From contig SFKX01000003.1 of the NCBI GenBank assembly GCA_004553625.1, forward strand, positions 1 through 64,000: DNA of 64,000 nt, written 5' to 3'. This document shows positions 7,307 to 16,478 of this stretch, one piece after another. The notes beneath the pieces are model-generated. The model saw only the letters and a program-made list of their open reading frames with translations, did not search any database and had not been told where the DNA came from. This stretch comes from Clostridiales bacterium (lineage in GTDB: Bacteria > Bacillota_A > Clostridia > Oscillospirales > Oscillospiraceae). Position 1 is the stretch's first letter. Each line of letters opens with the position of its first letter. The translations under genes were made by a program, and so were the position numbers.

Positions 7307-8017
7307 TCATTCTCCGCCCTTTCCGTCGAAAATTATGCTTATGCGCGTGCCTTTGTCCGGCTCGCTCTCCGCCTTGAGCGTGGCATGGTGCCAGGCCGCG
7401 GCGTGTTTAACTATCGAGAGTCCCAGGCCGGTGCCGCCCGTCTCCTTTGAGCGGCTCTTGTCCACCCGGTAAAAGCGCTCGAACACCCTGTCCAGGTGCT
7501 CGGCTGCAATGCCTATGCCGTCGTCCTCCACGCAGATGTATGGCGCACCCTGAGCCTGGCCCACGGTCACGCGAACGTGGCCGCCGGGGCGGTTGTATTT
7601 GATGGCATTGTCGCAGAGGTTCGTTATCATCTCGTCTATGAGTTGGGCATAGCCCGTGACGGTTTCTTCCCCGCCCCGGACCTCCACGCTGACGCTGCAG
7701 GCAGCGGCTTTGTCCTCCAGCCGCTCCGCACAGCGCTTGGCCGCGGAATAGAGCTCCACCCGCTCCGCGGGGGCCTCCACCGCGCCCTCGTCCAGGCGGG
7801 AGAGGTTTATTATATCGTCTATGAGCGCGATGAGGCGCTGGGCCTCGGTGTAGATCTTTTCCGCCAGAAGCGGCAGGTCCTCGCTCGGGGCGAGGCCGGT
7901 CATCATCATTTCAGCGTAGCCCGAGATCGAGGTTATGGGCGTCTTGAGCTCGTGAGAGACATTCGCCGTGAAATTGCGGCGCATGTTTTCCGAGATAGAA
8001 GAGAGCTTTTTTTCCAT
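7307..8017 (-). CDS. Sensor histidine kinase lacking an input domain
   Basis: A 236-residue kinase core. The HisKA dimerisation helix has phospho-acceptor His22 in NVSHELKTPIT; the ATPase domain has the N box DNAIKYN, G1 box DDGIGI, F box RFYRVDK and G2 box GGTGLGLSI. It is PhoR-like in sequence but begins only about 20 residues before the histidine, with no membrane segment, HAMP or PAS domain. ATG 8017 overlaps the regulator stop (TGATG) with GGAGG seven bases before it, so the short form is real and not a missed upstream start. It probably works as a soluble kinase or phosphatase for the adjacent regulator, with input from another protein. Confidence 0.9.
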   Translation of the reverse strand: MEKKLSSISENMRRNFTANVSHELKTPITSISGYAEMMMTGLAPSEDLPLLAEKIYTEAQRLIALIDDIINLSRLDEGAVEAPAERVELYSAAKRCAERLEDKAAACSVSVEVRGGEETVTGYAQLIDEMITNLCDNAIKYNRPGGHVRVTVGQAQGAPYICVEDDGIGIAAEHLDRVFERFYRVDKSRSKETGGTGLGLSIVKHAAAWHHATLKAESEPDKGTRISIIFDGKGGE

Positions 8018-8682
8018 CACGCTTCCTCCGCCATGTAGCCGACGCCGCGCACCGTGCGTATGACGGCGCCGCCCTCCTCGCCGAGTTTGAGCCTCAGCGA
8101 CCTGATGTGGACGTCCACAGTCCTCGTCTCCTCTCCGCCGGAGTAGCCCCAGACGGCCTCGAGCAGTTCCTCGCGCCTTATCACCGTCCCGGCGCGGCGC
8201 ATGAGGTATTCGAGGAGGTTGAACTCCTTTGCCGTGAGCTGCACGTCCTGGCCGGAGCTCTCCACCCTTCTCGCGGCCGGGTAGAGCGTGACTCCGCGGA
8301 CCGTTATCATCTCCCTGGGCTCGCCGCGGCGCAGCAGCGCGCGTACCCGGGCCAGAAACTCCATGATGCCGAAGGGCTTGGCGATATAGTCGTCCGCGCC
8401 GAGGTCCAAACCGCGGACCTTGTCCAGCTCGGTCCCAAGGGCGGACATTATCATGACAGGTATCGCCGCAGTCTCCGGAGTCTCACGCAGGCGGCGCAGG
8501 ATTGCCAACCCGTCCTCTCCGGGGAGCATGATGTCCAGCAGCACCAGCCTTGCCCGCTGTGGGACGAGCGCCGCGAAAAACTCCGCCGAAGAGGTGTAGC
8601 TCTCCGTCTCATAACCCGCGGAGCCGAGGGCGTAGGCCACCAGCTCGCGTATGCTTTTGTCGTCCTCAACTACATAAATCAT
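8017..8682 (-). CDS. OmpR/PhoB-family response regulator
   Basis: A 221-residue two-domain regulator. The receiver domain (1-120) has acidic pair Asp7-Asp8, phosphorylation site Asp50 in LLDIMLP and Lys102 in AKPFG. The winged-helix effector domain (about 125-220) has the TAKEFNLLEYLM helix and the RTVDVHIRSLRLKL recognition helix ending in RTVRGVGY. It is first gene of an operon with the sensor-less kinase and lysA. The target genes are unknown. Confidence 0.95.
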   Translation of the reverse strand: MIYVVEDDKSIRELVAYALGSAGYETESYTSSAEFFAALVPQRARLVLLDIMLPGEDGLAILRRLRETPETAAIPVMIMSALGTELDKVRGLDLGADDYIAKPFGIMEFLARVRALLRRGEPREMITVRGVTLYPAARRVESSGQDVQLTAKEFNLLEYLMRRAGTVIRREELLEAVWGYSGGEETRTVDVHIRSLRLKLGEEGGAVIRTVRGVGYMAEEA

Positions 8683-8714
8683 GGCTCAACCCCACAAAAA
8701 CGACATTATATTTT

Positions 8715-8743
8715 AGTATATAATACCCTCTGCTGAAAGTCAA
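8715..8743 (-). promoter_or_regulatory. Promoter of response regulator-kinase-lysA operon
   Basis: On the minus strand TTGACT (8738-8743), 17 bases, TATACT (8715-8720); a second TATAAT-like hexamer follows closely. It is divergent from the glgB promoter 24 bases away. Confidence 0.65.
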
Positions 8744-8766
8744 AACGACATATATGAAAAAATGCT

Positions 8767-8794
8767 TTGATTCGCGCTGGAAAAATTGTATAAT
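8767..8794 (+). promoter_or_regulatory. Promoter of the glycogen operon
   Basis: TTGATT (8767-8772), 16 bases, TATAAT (8789-8794), about 65 bases before the glgB start. Confidence 0.6.
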
Positions 8795-8859
8795 AGGACG
8801 TAAGATATGTCCGGGGCGCAGTGTACGTACCCGGGCGGTGATCAACAGGAGGTGGCATA

Positions 8860-10833
8860 ATGGAGCTGAAAGAGCTTATCGAAAGATATGTTTCCAACGA
8901 CGACATTTGGCTATATAATACAGGCAACGCGCGCAGGGCGTACCACGCCCTCGGCTGCCGGTACATACCGGAGTGCGGGATGCACCGTTTCGCAGTCTGG
9001 GCGCCGCACGCCAGGGAGGTCTCCGTTGTGGGGGACTTCAACGGTTGGGACGGTTACGCTCACCCCATGTGGCGCAGGGACGATGAGATCTGGGTCACCT
9101 TCATCCCCGGCCTTAAAAATGGAGATATCTATAAATACCGCGTGGTCGGCGAGGACTGGAACACCGTTCTGAAGGCGGACCCCTTCGCTTTCCATGCAGA
9201 GACCGGCCCCGCGACCGGCTCCAAGATTTGGGATATAGAGGGCTATGAGTGGACGGATTCGGATTATATGGAAAAGCGGCGCGGGAAAGACTCCGTACAC
9301 GCGCCGATGTCTATATATGAGATGCACATGGGCTCATGGAGGAAGAAAGACGGCGAGGTGTTTCCCAACTACCGCCGCGTCGCGGACGAGCTCGTGGAGT
9401 ACCTCAAATATATGCACTACACCCATGTCGAGCTGCTGCCCATCACGGAATACCCCTATGACGGCAGCTGGGGCTACCAGGTAACGGGCTTCTTCGCACC
9501 CACGAGCCGTTACGGTACTCCGCAGGACTTCATGTATTTTGTGGACAAGCTGCACTCCGAGGGCATCGGCGTCATCATCGACTGGGTCCCGGCACACTTC
9601 CCCAGGGACGAGCACGGCCTGCGCATGTTCGACGGCGCGCCCTGCTATGAGTGCTCCGAGCAGCGCATGGCCGAACACCCGGACTGGGGCACCATGATCT
9701 TTGACTACTCCAGGCCGCAGGTGCAGAGCTTCCTCACCTCCTCCGCCGTGTTTTTCTTCGACAAATACCACGTGGACGGCATCAGGGTGGACGCAGTCAG
9801 CTCCATGCTCTACCTCGATTACGGCCGCAAGTTCGGGGAGTGGACCCCCAACAAGGACGGCGGCAACATAAACCTCGGCGCGGTGGACTTCCTCCGCAAG
9901 CTCAACACCGCCATCCTCACCGAGTACCCCGGCGCGATCACGATCGCCGAGGAGTCCACGGCCTTCCCGCTGGTGTCCCGTCCGCCCGAGGTCGGCGGTC
10001 TGGGCTTCATGTTCAAGTGGGACATGGGCTTCATGCACGACACCCTGGATTATATGGCTCTGGACCCCTACTTCCGCAGCTACAACCACAGCCGGCTCAC
10101 CTTCTCCATGATGTACGCCTTCTCCGAGAACTTCGTCCTCGCCTTCTCGCACGACGAGGTCGTCCACGGCAAGGCCTCCATGGTGAACAAGATGTGGGGC
10201 GACTATGAGACTAAGTTCGCCTCCCTGCGCGCGCTCTACGGCTACCAGTTCGCGCATCCCGGCAAGAAGCTGATGTTCATGGGCGGGGAGTTCGCGCAGT
10301 TCATAGAGTGGAACTACCTCCAGCAGCTGGACTGGTCCCTCCTGGAATACCCCCTGCATGACGGTATGCGCAAATATGTCCGCGAGCTCGGCCGGCTCTA
10401 CGCCTCCACCCCCGCGCTCTGGAAGGTGGACGACTCCTGGGACGGCTTCTCCTGGCTCAACGTGGACGACTCGGAGCGCAGCTCCGTCGCCTTCATGCGC
10501 ATGTCCCAGCGCTCCTATATCGTCTGCGCGCTGAACTTCACGCCGGTCAGATACGACGACTTCACAATCGGCCTGCCGAAGCCCGGCGTCCTCAAGGAAG
10601 TGATAAATTCGGACGACACGCAGTACGGCGGCTCCGGCATCCTCAACAAGGCCGAGATAGAGTCCGCGGACGAGAGCTTCCTTGACCACCCCTGCTCGGC
10701 CAAGATAACCCTGCCGCCCATGTCCGCGGTCTGGTTCCGCTTCACGCCGACCTCCGCAAAAAAGCTCAAGGAGCTCGAGGCGCAAAAGGCAAAGGCGGCA
10801 AAGAAAAAAGCACCCGCCCGCAAAAAGAAATGA
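8860..10833 (+). CDS. glgB: 1,4-alpha-glucan branching enzyme
   Basis: A 657-residue GH13 enzyme that introduces alpha-1,6 branches into glycogen. A CBM48 domain (about 40-130) has the FAVWAPHAREVSVVGDFNGW signature. The barrel carries Asp311 (nucleophile, DGIRVDAVSSML), Glu364 (acid/base, IAEEST) and the SHDE-like FSHDEVVHGK motif. The C-terminal 25 residues are a Lys/Ala-rich basic tail unusual for GlgB, possibly for glucan or nucleic acid contact. The RBS is AGGAGG. It is the first gene of glgB-glgA-pseudo-phosphorylase-GH13. Confidence 0.96.
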   Translation: MELKELIERYVSNDDIWLYNTGNARRAYHALGCRYIPECGMHRFAVWAPHAREVSVVGDFNGWDGYAHPMWRRDDEIWVTFIPGLKNGDIYKYRVVGEDWNTVLKADPFAFHAETGPATGSKIWDIEGYEWTDSDYMEKRRGKDSVHAPMSIYEMHMGSWRKKDGEVFPNYRRVADELVEYLKYMHYTHVELLPITEYPYDGSWGYQVTGFFAPTSRYGTPQDFMYFVDKLHSEGIGVIIDWVPAHFPRDEHGLRMFDGAPCYECSEQRMAEHPDWGTMIFDYSRPQVQSFLTSSAVFFFDKYHVDGIRVDAVSSMLYLDYGRKFGEWTPNKDGGNINLGAVDFLRKLNTAILTEYPGAITIAEESTAFPLVSRPPEVGGLGFMFKWDMGFMHDTLDYMALDPYFRSYNHSRLTFSMMYAFSENFVLAFSHDEVVHGKASMVNKMWGDYETKFASLRALYGYQFAHPGKKLMFMGGEFAQFIEWNYLQQLDWSLLEYPLHDGMRKYVRELGRLYASTPALWKVDDSWDGFSWLNVDDSERSSVAFMRMSQRSYIVCALNFTPVRYDDFTIGLPKPGVLKEVINSDDTQYGGSGILNKAEIESADESFLDHPCSAKITLPPMSAVWFRFTPTSAKKLKELEAQKAKAAKKKAPARKKK

Positions 10834-10890
10834 GTCACCGCAGGCCCCGTCTGCGGTCAAATCACCATCCAAGCGAAAGGAATGGTAAAA

Positions 10891-12369
10891 ATGAAACGTG
10901 AATTTCAGCAGGCCTTGCTCGACAAGGGGCTCGAGAGGCTGCCCAATGTGCTCATAGCCTCCGCAGAGTGCGCGCCGATCTCCAAGACCGGCGGCCTGGC
11001 CGACGTCGTCGGCACCCTTCCAAAAAGCCTCGCCGCTCTCGGTATAGACGCCAGGGTAATCACGCCCTACCACCGCTGTGTCAAGGACAAATACCACGAC
11101 ATGGTGGAACACATGTTCAGCTTCTCCGTGGATCTTGGCTGGCGCAGCCAGTATGTTGGCATAGAGCGGATGGTGCTGGACGGCGTCACAATCTACCTCG
11201 TGGACAACGAATACTATTTCGGAGACAAGATCTACAGGGGCGGCCAGGCGGAGGGCGAGCAGTACGCCTTCTTCACGAGGGCCGTGCTGGACGCCATCCC
11301 GAACCTCGGCTTCTTCCCGGACATCCTCCACTGCAACGACTGGCATACCGCCATGCTGCCCATGCTGCTCAGGACCCAGTACGGCTATTATGTCCACGGC
11401 AGGATCAAGACGCTCCTCACCATCCACAACATCCTCTACCAGGGCAAGTTCAGCTTTGACTTCTTCCGCGACCTGCTGCGCGTGGAGGACCGATACTTCA
11501 CGTCCGAGTTCATGGAGATAAACGGCTGCGCCGCCTTCCTCAAGGCCGGCTGCGTATTCGCAGACAGGCTCAGCACGGTGAGCCCCTCCTACGCGGACGA
11601 GCTCTGCACTCCCTATTACGGCGAGGGCATGGAGGGCATCCTCTCCGCGAGGCGGCACCAGCTCAGCGGCATACTCAACGGCATAGACAAAAAGGTCTTT
11701 AATCCCTACTCGGACCAACTCATCCCCAAGCGCTACGACAAAGGCCACCTCAAGGGCAAGCAGACCTGCAAGGAGAGCCTCATGTTCGACATGGGCCTGC
11801 AGGCAGACCCGCACACTCCGCTCATCGCCATGGTGAGCAGAATGACAGACCAGAAGGGCTTCGACCTCGTGGAAAGAATGCTCGACGAGATGATGGAGCT
11901 CGATATCTGCTTCCTGCTGCTCGGCAGCGGCGACAAACAGTATGAAAACTTCATGCAGGACGCGGAGCGGCGCCACCGCGGGCGTGTCTGCGCCTATATC
12001 GGCTATAACGAAGAACTCTCGCACAGGGTATACGCGGGCGCGGATATGCTGCTCATGCCTTCCAAGTTCGAGCCCTGCGGCCTCTCTCAGATGATAGCCA
12101 TGCGCTACGGCACTCTGCCCATCGTCCGCGAGACCGGCGGCCTGCGCGACTCCGTGGTACCCTATAACCAGTTCACCGGCGAAGGCACGGGCTTCACCTT
12201 CGCAAACTACAACGCACACGAGATGAAAGCCACGATAGAACGTGCGCTCTCCGTCTATAGAGACGAGCCCGAAACCTGGAACAAGCTCGTCAGGAACGCA
12301 ATGGCCGCAGACTTCGGCTTCGAACGCTCCGCAGAGGGCTATGCGAGGCTGTATATAGATCTGCTATGA
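10891..12369 (+). CDS. glgA: Glycogen synthase (ADP-glucose type, GT5)
   Basis: A 492-residue GT5 synthase extending alpha-1,4-glucan from ADP-glucose. The N-terminal ISKTGGLADVVG loop binds the donor, DWHTAMLP is typical, and the C-terminal domain has the SKFEPCGLSQM motif with the family glutamate-x7-glutamate. ATG 10891 is chosen because AAAGGA lies nine bases upstream; an in-frame ATG at 10882 touches the RBS. No glgC (ADP-glucose pyrophosphorylase) is in the window, so the donor must be made elsewhere. Its stop overlaps the next gene (ATGATG at 12366). Confidence 0.95.
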   Translation: MKREFQQALLDKGLERLPNVLIASAECAPISKTGGLADVVGTLPKSLAALGIDARVITPYHRCVKDKYHDMVEHMFSFSVDLGWRSQYVGIERMVLDGVTIYLVDNEYYFGDKIYRGGQAEGEQYAFFTRAVLDAIPNLGFFPDILHCNDWHTAMLPMLLRTQYGYYVHGRIKTLLTIHNILYQGKFSFDFFRDLLRVEDRYFTSEFMEINGCAAFLKAGCVFADRLSTVSPSYADELCTPYYGEGMEGILSARRHQLSGILNGIDKKVFNPYSDQLIPKRYDKGHLKGKQTCKESLMFDMGLQADPHTPLIAMVSRMTDQKGFDLVERMLDEMMELDICFLLLGSGDKQYENFMQDAERRHRGRVCAYIGYNEELSHRVYAGADMLLMPSKFEPCGLSQMIAMRYGTLPIVRETGGLRDSVVPYNQFTGEGTGFTFANYNAHEMKATIERALSVYRDEPETWNKLVRNAMAADFGFERSAEGYARLYIDLL

Positions 12370-13124
12370 TGCAAGGGTTTTCGGGACCCGAAAGGGTAAG
12401 CGTGTATTTCGGAGGTCAGGCCGATGAGGTGTGGACAAACAGCGGCCTGACCGTCACATATAAGGGCAGACTGGAGGTCTCGGCCGTGCGTGACGGTGAA
12501 ACGTTCCGCGCCGAGGTCCGCCCCTCTGTGCGCTCCGGCGACGTAAAAGCCGACTATAACGAATCCGCCCGCAGCGCGGAGCTTGCCGCACAGATAAATT
12601 CCGGCAAGGCTTCGCCGGCGACTCAGGCATATTTTCAGGCTGCGGCCGCGGCTGCGGAGGCCCTTTCCGGCCTCTACAACATGCGGCTGCTGCCCGAGCG
12701 TTTGAGCGGAGAGCTGCGCGGCGGTCTGGAATCGCTCATCCTGCCAGAGCTTCTGCGCCTGCTGCTGGACGAGCACGGCGCCTCCTGGGAGGACGCCGTT
12801 GAGATCGTCGGAAGCTGCTTCAGTTTCCGCCCGGACGAAGGCGCCAGGGACGCAAGGGTCCCGCTGGGCGCCATCGCAGCGCTGCAGCCGAGGGACGCTG
12901 GGCTCATCAGGGCCGTCAACGAAAAGCTCTGCGAACGTCTCTGGCGCACCTGGCCGGGAGACTGGCTCAGGATCGGAGCAAGCGCAGTGATCAGGGACGA
13001 GGAGGCAGACCTCTCGACCCTCTGCGCGGCGCTCTGCGGGCGCATAAATTGTTCGAAGGAGAGGCGGGCAGGGTCGCTCCGCGCCATGTATGTACTCATG
13101 CCCGCCAAGTTTGCTGATATATGA
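12366..13124 (+). CDS. Glycogen phosphorylase-like protein without catalytic domain (putative pseudoenzyme)
   Basis: A 252-residue protein whose sequence follows, in order, a middle stretch of glycogen phosphorylase. YFGGQADEVW resembles the phosphorylase FGG..EE.W strand; LPELLRLLLDEHGASWEDA resembles PELMR.L.DE.GLSW.EA; NEKLCERLWRTWPGDWLRI resembles EINRRF...PGD..RI. Conserved active-site spellings have changed: the NDTHP loop is absent, as is the GSHSVNGV loop where CGRINC stands. The N-terminal region and the whole PLP-binding C-terminal half are missing. It overlaps glgA (ATGATG) and the next gene (ATGA), so the frame is maintained inside a coupled operon. It cannot phosphorolyse glycogen; a regulatory, scaffold or glucan-binding role is inferred. 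Confidence 0.7.
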   Translation: MMQGFSGPERVSVYFGGQADEVWTNSGLTVTYKGRLEVSAVRDGETFRAEVRPSVRSGDVKADYNESARSAELAAQINSGKASPATQAYFQAAAAAAEALSGLYNMRLLPERLSGELRGGLESLILPELLRLLLDEHGASWEDAVEIVGSCFSFRPDEGARDARVPLGAIAALQPRDAGLIRAVNEKLCERLWRTWPGDWLRIGASAVIRDEEADLSTLCAALCGRINCSKERRAGSLRAMYVLMPAKFADI

Positions 13125-15118
13125 TAATTTCGGAACTCACTCCGCACATTGTGCATGATACGGCGCGTGAGAGCTGCCGCTGTCCCATAGGTCCCGCCAA
13201 GACCGGGAGCGAGCTGACGCTCGCTTTCACGGACGGAGCGGGCGCCGTGCTCGGAGCCGAGCTGGTCCTCAATGGCGACGGTTTCGAAAAACGCTTTGAG
13301 CTGTCGCTTGAGGATGGGCGCTGGTCTGTAACGCTCAGGATGCCGGATGAGCCCGGCGCGCTCTGGTACTCGTTCAGGATGACCCTCGCCGGCGGTGAAT
13401 ACTGGCTCTGCGCAGGCGAAAACGGCCGCTTCGGTCAGCTCATGAGCTCCAGGGGCGACGGTTTCCGCCTCACGGTCTACGACAAAGACTTCGAGACCCC
13501 CGCCTGGTTCAGGAAGAGCGTCATGTACCAGATCTTCCCCGACCGCTTCGCCCGCGATTGGAGCGACACGGCCAGGGACGGAATAGAAAAACACCGGGCC
13601 ATGGGCAGGCAAGTCAAGTTCCACGAGGATTGGGGCGAACCCGTGGATTGGCAGCCCAACAGCGCAGACGGCTTTTACTTCCCGCTCGACTTCTACGGCG
13701 GCACGCTGAAGGGTATAGAGAGCCGCCTGAATTACCTCAAGAGCCTCGGAGTCGGCGTCATCTACCTGAATCCCGTGTTCGAGGCCTGCTCTAACCACAG
13801 ATACGATACCGCCGATTACCTCAAGATAGACCCCATCCTCGGCAGCAACGCCGACTTTGAGGACCTCTGCACCGCGGCTGAAAAGCTGGGCATCCGTATA
13901 ATGCTGGACGGAGTTTTCTCCCACACCGGGGCGGACAGCATCTATTTCAACAAGTTCTCTCACTATGACGACGCCGGCGCCTATAACGCCGGGACCGCCT
14001 CTCCATATTACGGCTGGTACGACTTCCGGAAGTTCCCGCAGGAGTACCGCTGCTGGTGGAACTTCCCCGACCTGCCCGAGGTGGACGAGAACAACGCCGA
14101 TTGGCGCGACTTTGTCATAAGCGGGCGGGACAGCGTCGTGCGCACCTGGATACGCCGGGGCGCCTCCGGCTGGAGGCTGGACGTGGCCGACGAGCTGCCG
14201 GACGAGGCGCTCAGGCTCATACGTCAGGCCGCCAAGGCCGAGGACCCGGACGCCGTCGTCCTGGGCGAGGTCTGGGAGGATGCGGTCATCAAGTTCAGCT
14301 ACGGGACAAGGCGGAAATACGCCCTCGGCGAATCGCTGGACTCCGTGATGAATTACCCCTTCCGCTCCGCGCTCATAGACTTCCTCTGCTTCCGCTCGGA
14401 CGCCAGGGCTCTCGCCTCCCTTCTTCTGTCCCAGCGCCTCAACTACCCCGAGCCGATGTATTGGTCGCTCATGAACCTCATCTCTTCGCACGACGTCGAG
14501 AGGGCGAGGACCGCTCTGGCCACACGGCTCGATGCGCGCAGCCTGAGCCGTGAGCAGCAGGCCGGCTTCATTGTGGGCGACGCTCAGGATATCCGCGGCG
14601 CGTCCATGCAGAGGTTGGCAGCGGCGGTACAGTTTTCCGTCCCCGGCGTGCCGAGCGTCTATTATGGGGACGAGACCGGCATGGGCGGTATGCTGGACCC
14701 CTTCGACCGCGCTCCCTTCACCATGGGCGCAAGGCCGCTCACCGACTGGTATACCAGCCTCGGCCAAATACGCAACGAGCACGACGCGCTCTCCACGGGC
14801 GCAGCGGCCTTTTCCGCGCCGGACCCGGACGTATTGTGCATCCTGCGCTGCGTCTCCGGTGGAAAGGACGTGTTCGGACTGCCCGCTAAAGACGGAGCCT
14901 TCCTGGCCGTCATCAATCGGTCAAATTGGAGCAAGGAGCTCGTCGCAGACATCTGGCTGGACAACGCCGGTCTCAGCTCCAAGGAACTGGAAGGCCTCCG
15001 GTCCCTCAACCTCACGAGGGCAAAATGCCTGCTGACGGGTCAGGAAACGACTGTGGCGGACGGGCTCATAAAGCTCAGCCTCCCGGCGGAATCCGCACTG
15101 ATATTTGAGCTGAGCTGA
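13121..15118 (+). CDS. GH13 alpha-amylase/neopullulanase-like glucan hydrolase
   Basis: A 665-residue cytoplasmic GH13 enzyme (no signal peptide) related to neopullulanase/cyclomaltodextrinase. A beta-sandwich N-domain (about 1-120) precedes the barrel, which starts at VMYQIFPDRFARD. Catalytic residues: Asp354 (WRLDVADEL), Glu383 (LGEVWEDA) and Asp458 (SSHDVE); a C-terminal beta domain follows. It probably debranches or trims stored glycogen or imported maltodextrins together with the preceding glg genes. ATG 13121 overlaps the previous stop (ATGA) and lacks its own strong RBS. A weak hairpin (15138-15164) follows. Confidence 0.9.
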   Translation: MIISELTPHIVHDTARESCRCPIGPAKTGSELTLAFTDGAGAVLGAELVLNGDGFEKRFELSLEDGRWSVTLRMPDEPGALWYSFRMTLAGGEYWLCAGENGRFGQLMSSRGDGFRLTVYDKDFETPAWFRKSVMYQIFPDRFARDWSDTARDGIEKHRAMGRQVKFHEDWGEPVDWQPNSADGFYFPLDFYGGTLKGIESRLNYLKSLGVGVIYLNPVFEACSNHRYDTADYLKIDPILGSNADFEDLCTAAEKLGIRIMLDGVFSHTGADSIYFNKFSHYDDAGAYNAGTASPYYGWYDFRKFPQEYRCWWNFPDLPEVDENNADWRDFVISGRDSVVRTWIRRGASGWRLDVADELPDEALRLIRQAAKAEDPDAVVLGEVWEDAVIKFSYGTRRKYALGESLDSVMNYPFRSALIDFLCFRSDARALASLLLSQRLNYPEPMYWSLMNLISSHDVERARTALATRLDARSLSREQQAGFIVGDAQDIRGASMQRLAAAVQFSVPGVPSVYYGDETGMGGMLDPFDRAPFTMGARPLTDWYTSLGQIRNEHDALSTGAAAFSAPDPDVLCILRCVSGGKDVFGLPAKDGAFLAVINRSNWSKELVADIWLDNAGLSSKELEGLRSLNLTRAKCLLTGQETTVADGLIKLSLPAESALIFELS

Positions 15119-15183
15119 ACGATATTCAACATCTTCAAGCGGGCGGAGCCTCTCTGCCCGCTTCTCTGTGGTCTGGAGGAAAT

Positions 15184-16401
15184 ATGAAGCAGGAACGCAG
15201 TTTTCCAAGTGTTACAGTAACCAAAAAAGCGGAGGCAGCGGCACGAGCCGGCCACCCCTGGGTATACAGGGAGGAATTCACGGACATCGCAGGAGAACCC
15301 GAACAAGGCGGCATAGTGGACGTCTTTTCTCAAAAAGGCGCCTGGCTGGGCGCAGGTTTCTACAGCGAAACCAGCAAGATAGGCGTCCGCATCCTATCGG
15401 ACAACGCCAACGAGAGCTTCGGCCCGGAGTTCTTCGAGCGCCGCGTCAGGTACGCGCTCGAATACCGCCGCACCGTCATGGACGACCTCGGCTGCTGCCG
15501 CCTCATCTTCGGCGAGGCGGACGGCCTGCCCGGACTCACCGTGGACAAGTTTTCCGGCATCCTTGTCGCACAGGCCCTGTCCTTCGGTACCGACAAGGTA
15601 AAGGACACCATCTACCGCGCCCTCTGCCGCCAGCTGGAGGCCATGGGCGAACGCATAAACGGCGTCTATGAGCGGAACGAGGCGGCGCTCCGCGAGCTTG
15701 AGGGCCTGCCGAAGCACAAGGGCTGGTACGAGGGTCTGCCGCATCCGGAAAGCACCGTGACCGAGATAGTCGAAAACGGGGTGAGATACTCCGTGGACTT
15801 CGAAAACGGGCAAAAGACCGGTTTCTTCCTCGACCAGAAGCTGAACCGTCTCGCCGTCGCAAAACTGGCGCGGGGCCGCCGCGTGCTCGACTGCTTCACT
15901 CACACGGGCTCCTTCGCGCTCAACGCCGCGCTGCACGGGGCGGAGCATGTGACAGCCGTGGACGTCTCTGAGTCCGCAGTCGCAATGGCCCGGAAAAATG
16001 CTGAGCTGAACGGACTCGAGCCCAAAATGAGCTTCCTGGCTGCGGACGTCTTTGAGCTTCTCCCCAGGCTCTGCGAGGAGAAAGCAAAATACGACCTGGT
16101 CATTCTGGACCCTCCGGCTTTTACCAAGAGCCGCAGGACCATACGCTCCGCGGAGCGAGGCTACAGGGAGATTAACTACCGCGCCATGCGCCTGCTGCCG
16201 CGCGGAGGCTACCTCGCCACCTGCTCCTGCTCGCATTTCATGGACTCCGCCAATTTTGAATATATGCTGCATAACGCTGCAAAAGATGCAAATGTCAAAC
16301 TGCGCGAGGTGGAAGTCAGGAAGCAGGCACCGGACCATCCCGTGCTCTGGAACGTGCCGGAAACCTCCTATCTCAAGTTCTATATCTTCCAGATTGTCTA
16401 G
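15184..16401 (+). CDS. Class I rRNA large-subunit methyltransferase (RlmI/RlmK family)
   Basis: A 405-residue protein with a PUA-like RNA-binding domain (1-90), an EEHUD-type middle domain and a Rossmann SAM domain (about 190-400). VLDCFTHTGSFAL is motif I, LDPPAF motif IV and CSCSHFM motif VI, as in the E. coli enzyme that methylates 23S rRNA C1962. The exact base modified is inferred from family membership. GGAGG stands six bases before ATG 15184. Confidence 0.9.
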   Translation: MKQERSFPSVTVTKKAEAAARAGHPWVYREEFTDIAGEPEQGGIVDVFSQKGAWLGAGFYSETSKIGVRILSDNANESFGPEFFERRVRYALEYRRTVMDDLGCCRLIFGEADGLPGLTVDKFSGILVAQALSFGTDKVKDTIYRALCRQLEAMGERINGVYERNEAALRELEGLPKHKGWYEGLPHPESTVTEIVENGVRYSVDFENGQKTGFFLDQKLNRLAVAKLARGRRVLDCFTHTGSFALNAALHGAEHVTAVDVSESAVAMARKNAELNGLEPKMSFLAADVFELLPRLCEEKAKYDLVILDPPAFTKSRRTIRSAERGYREINYRAMRLLPRGGYLATCSCSHFMDSANFEYMLHNAAKDANVKLREVEVRKQAPDHPVLWNVPETSYLKFYIFQIV

Positions 16402-16478
16402 GCTTTTGTGCAATGCCCACAAAAAGGGGATTGGAAAATTCGCTTTCATTTAAAAAGCGCCGAAAGTCAAAAATGCTC

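Noticed and set aside
9334..12219. Very long open frame (961 codons) on the minus strand across glgB and glgA
   Set aside because: It is antisense to two genes with intact catalytic motifs; GC-rich codon bias opens that frame, and no RBS or recognisable domain supports it.
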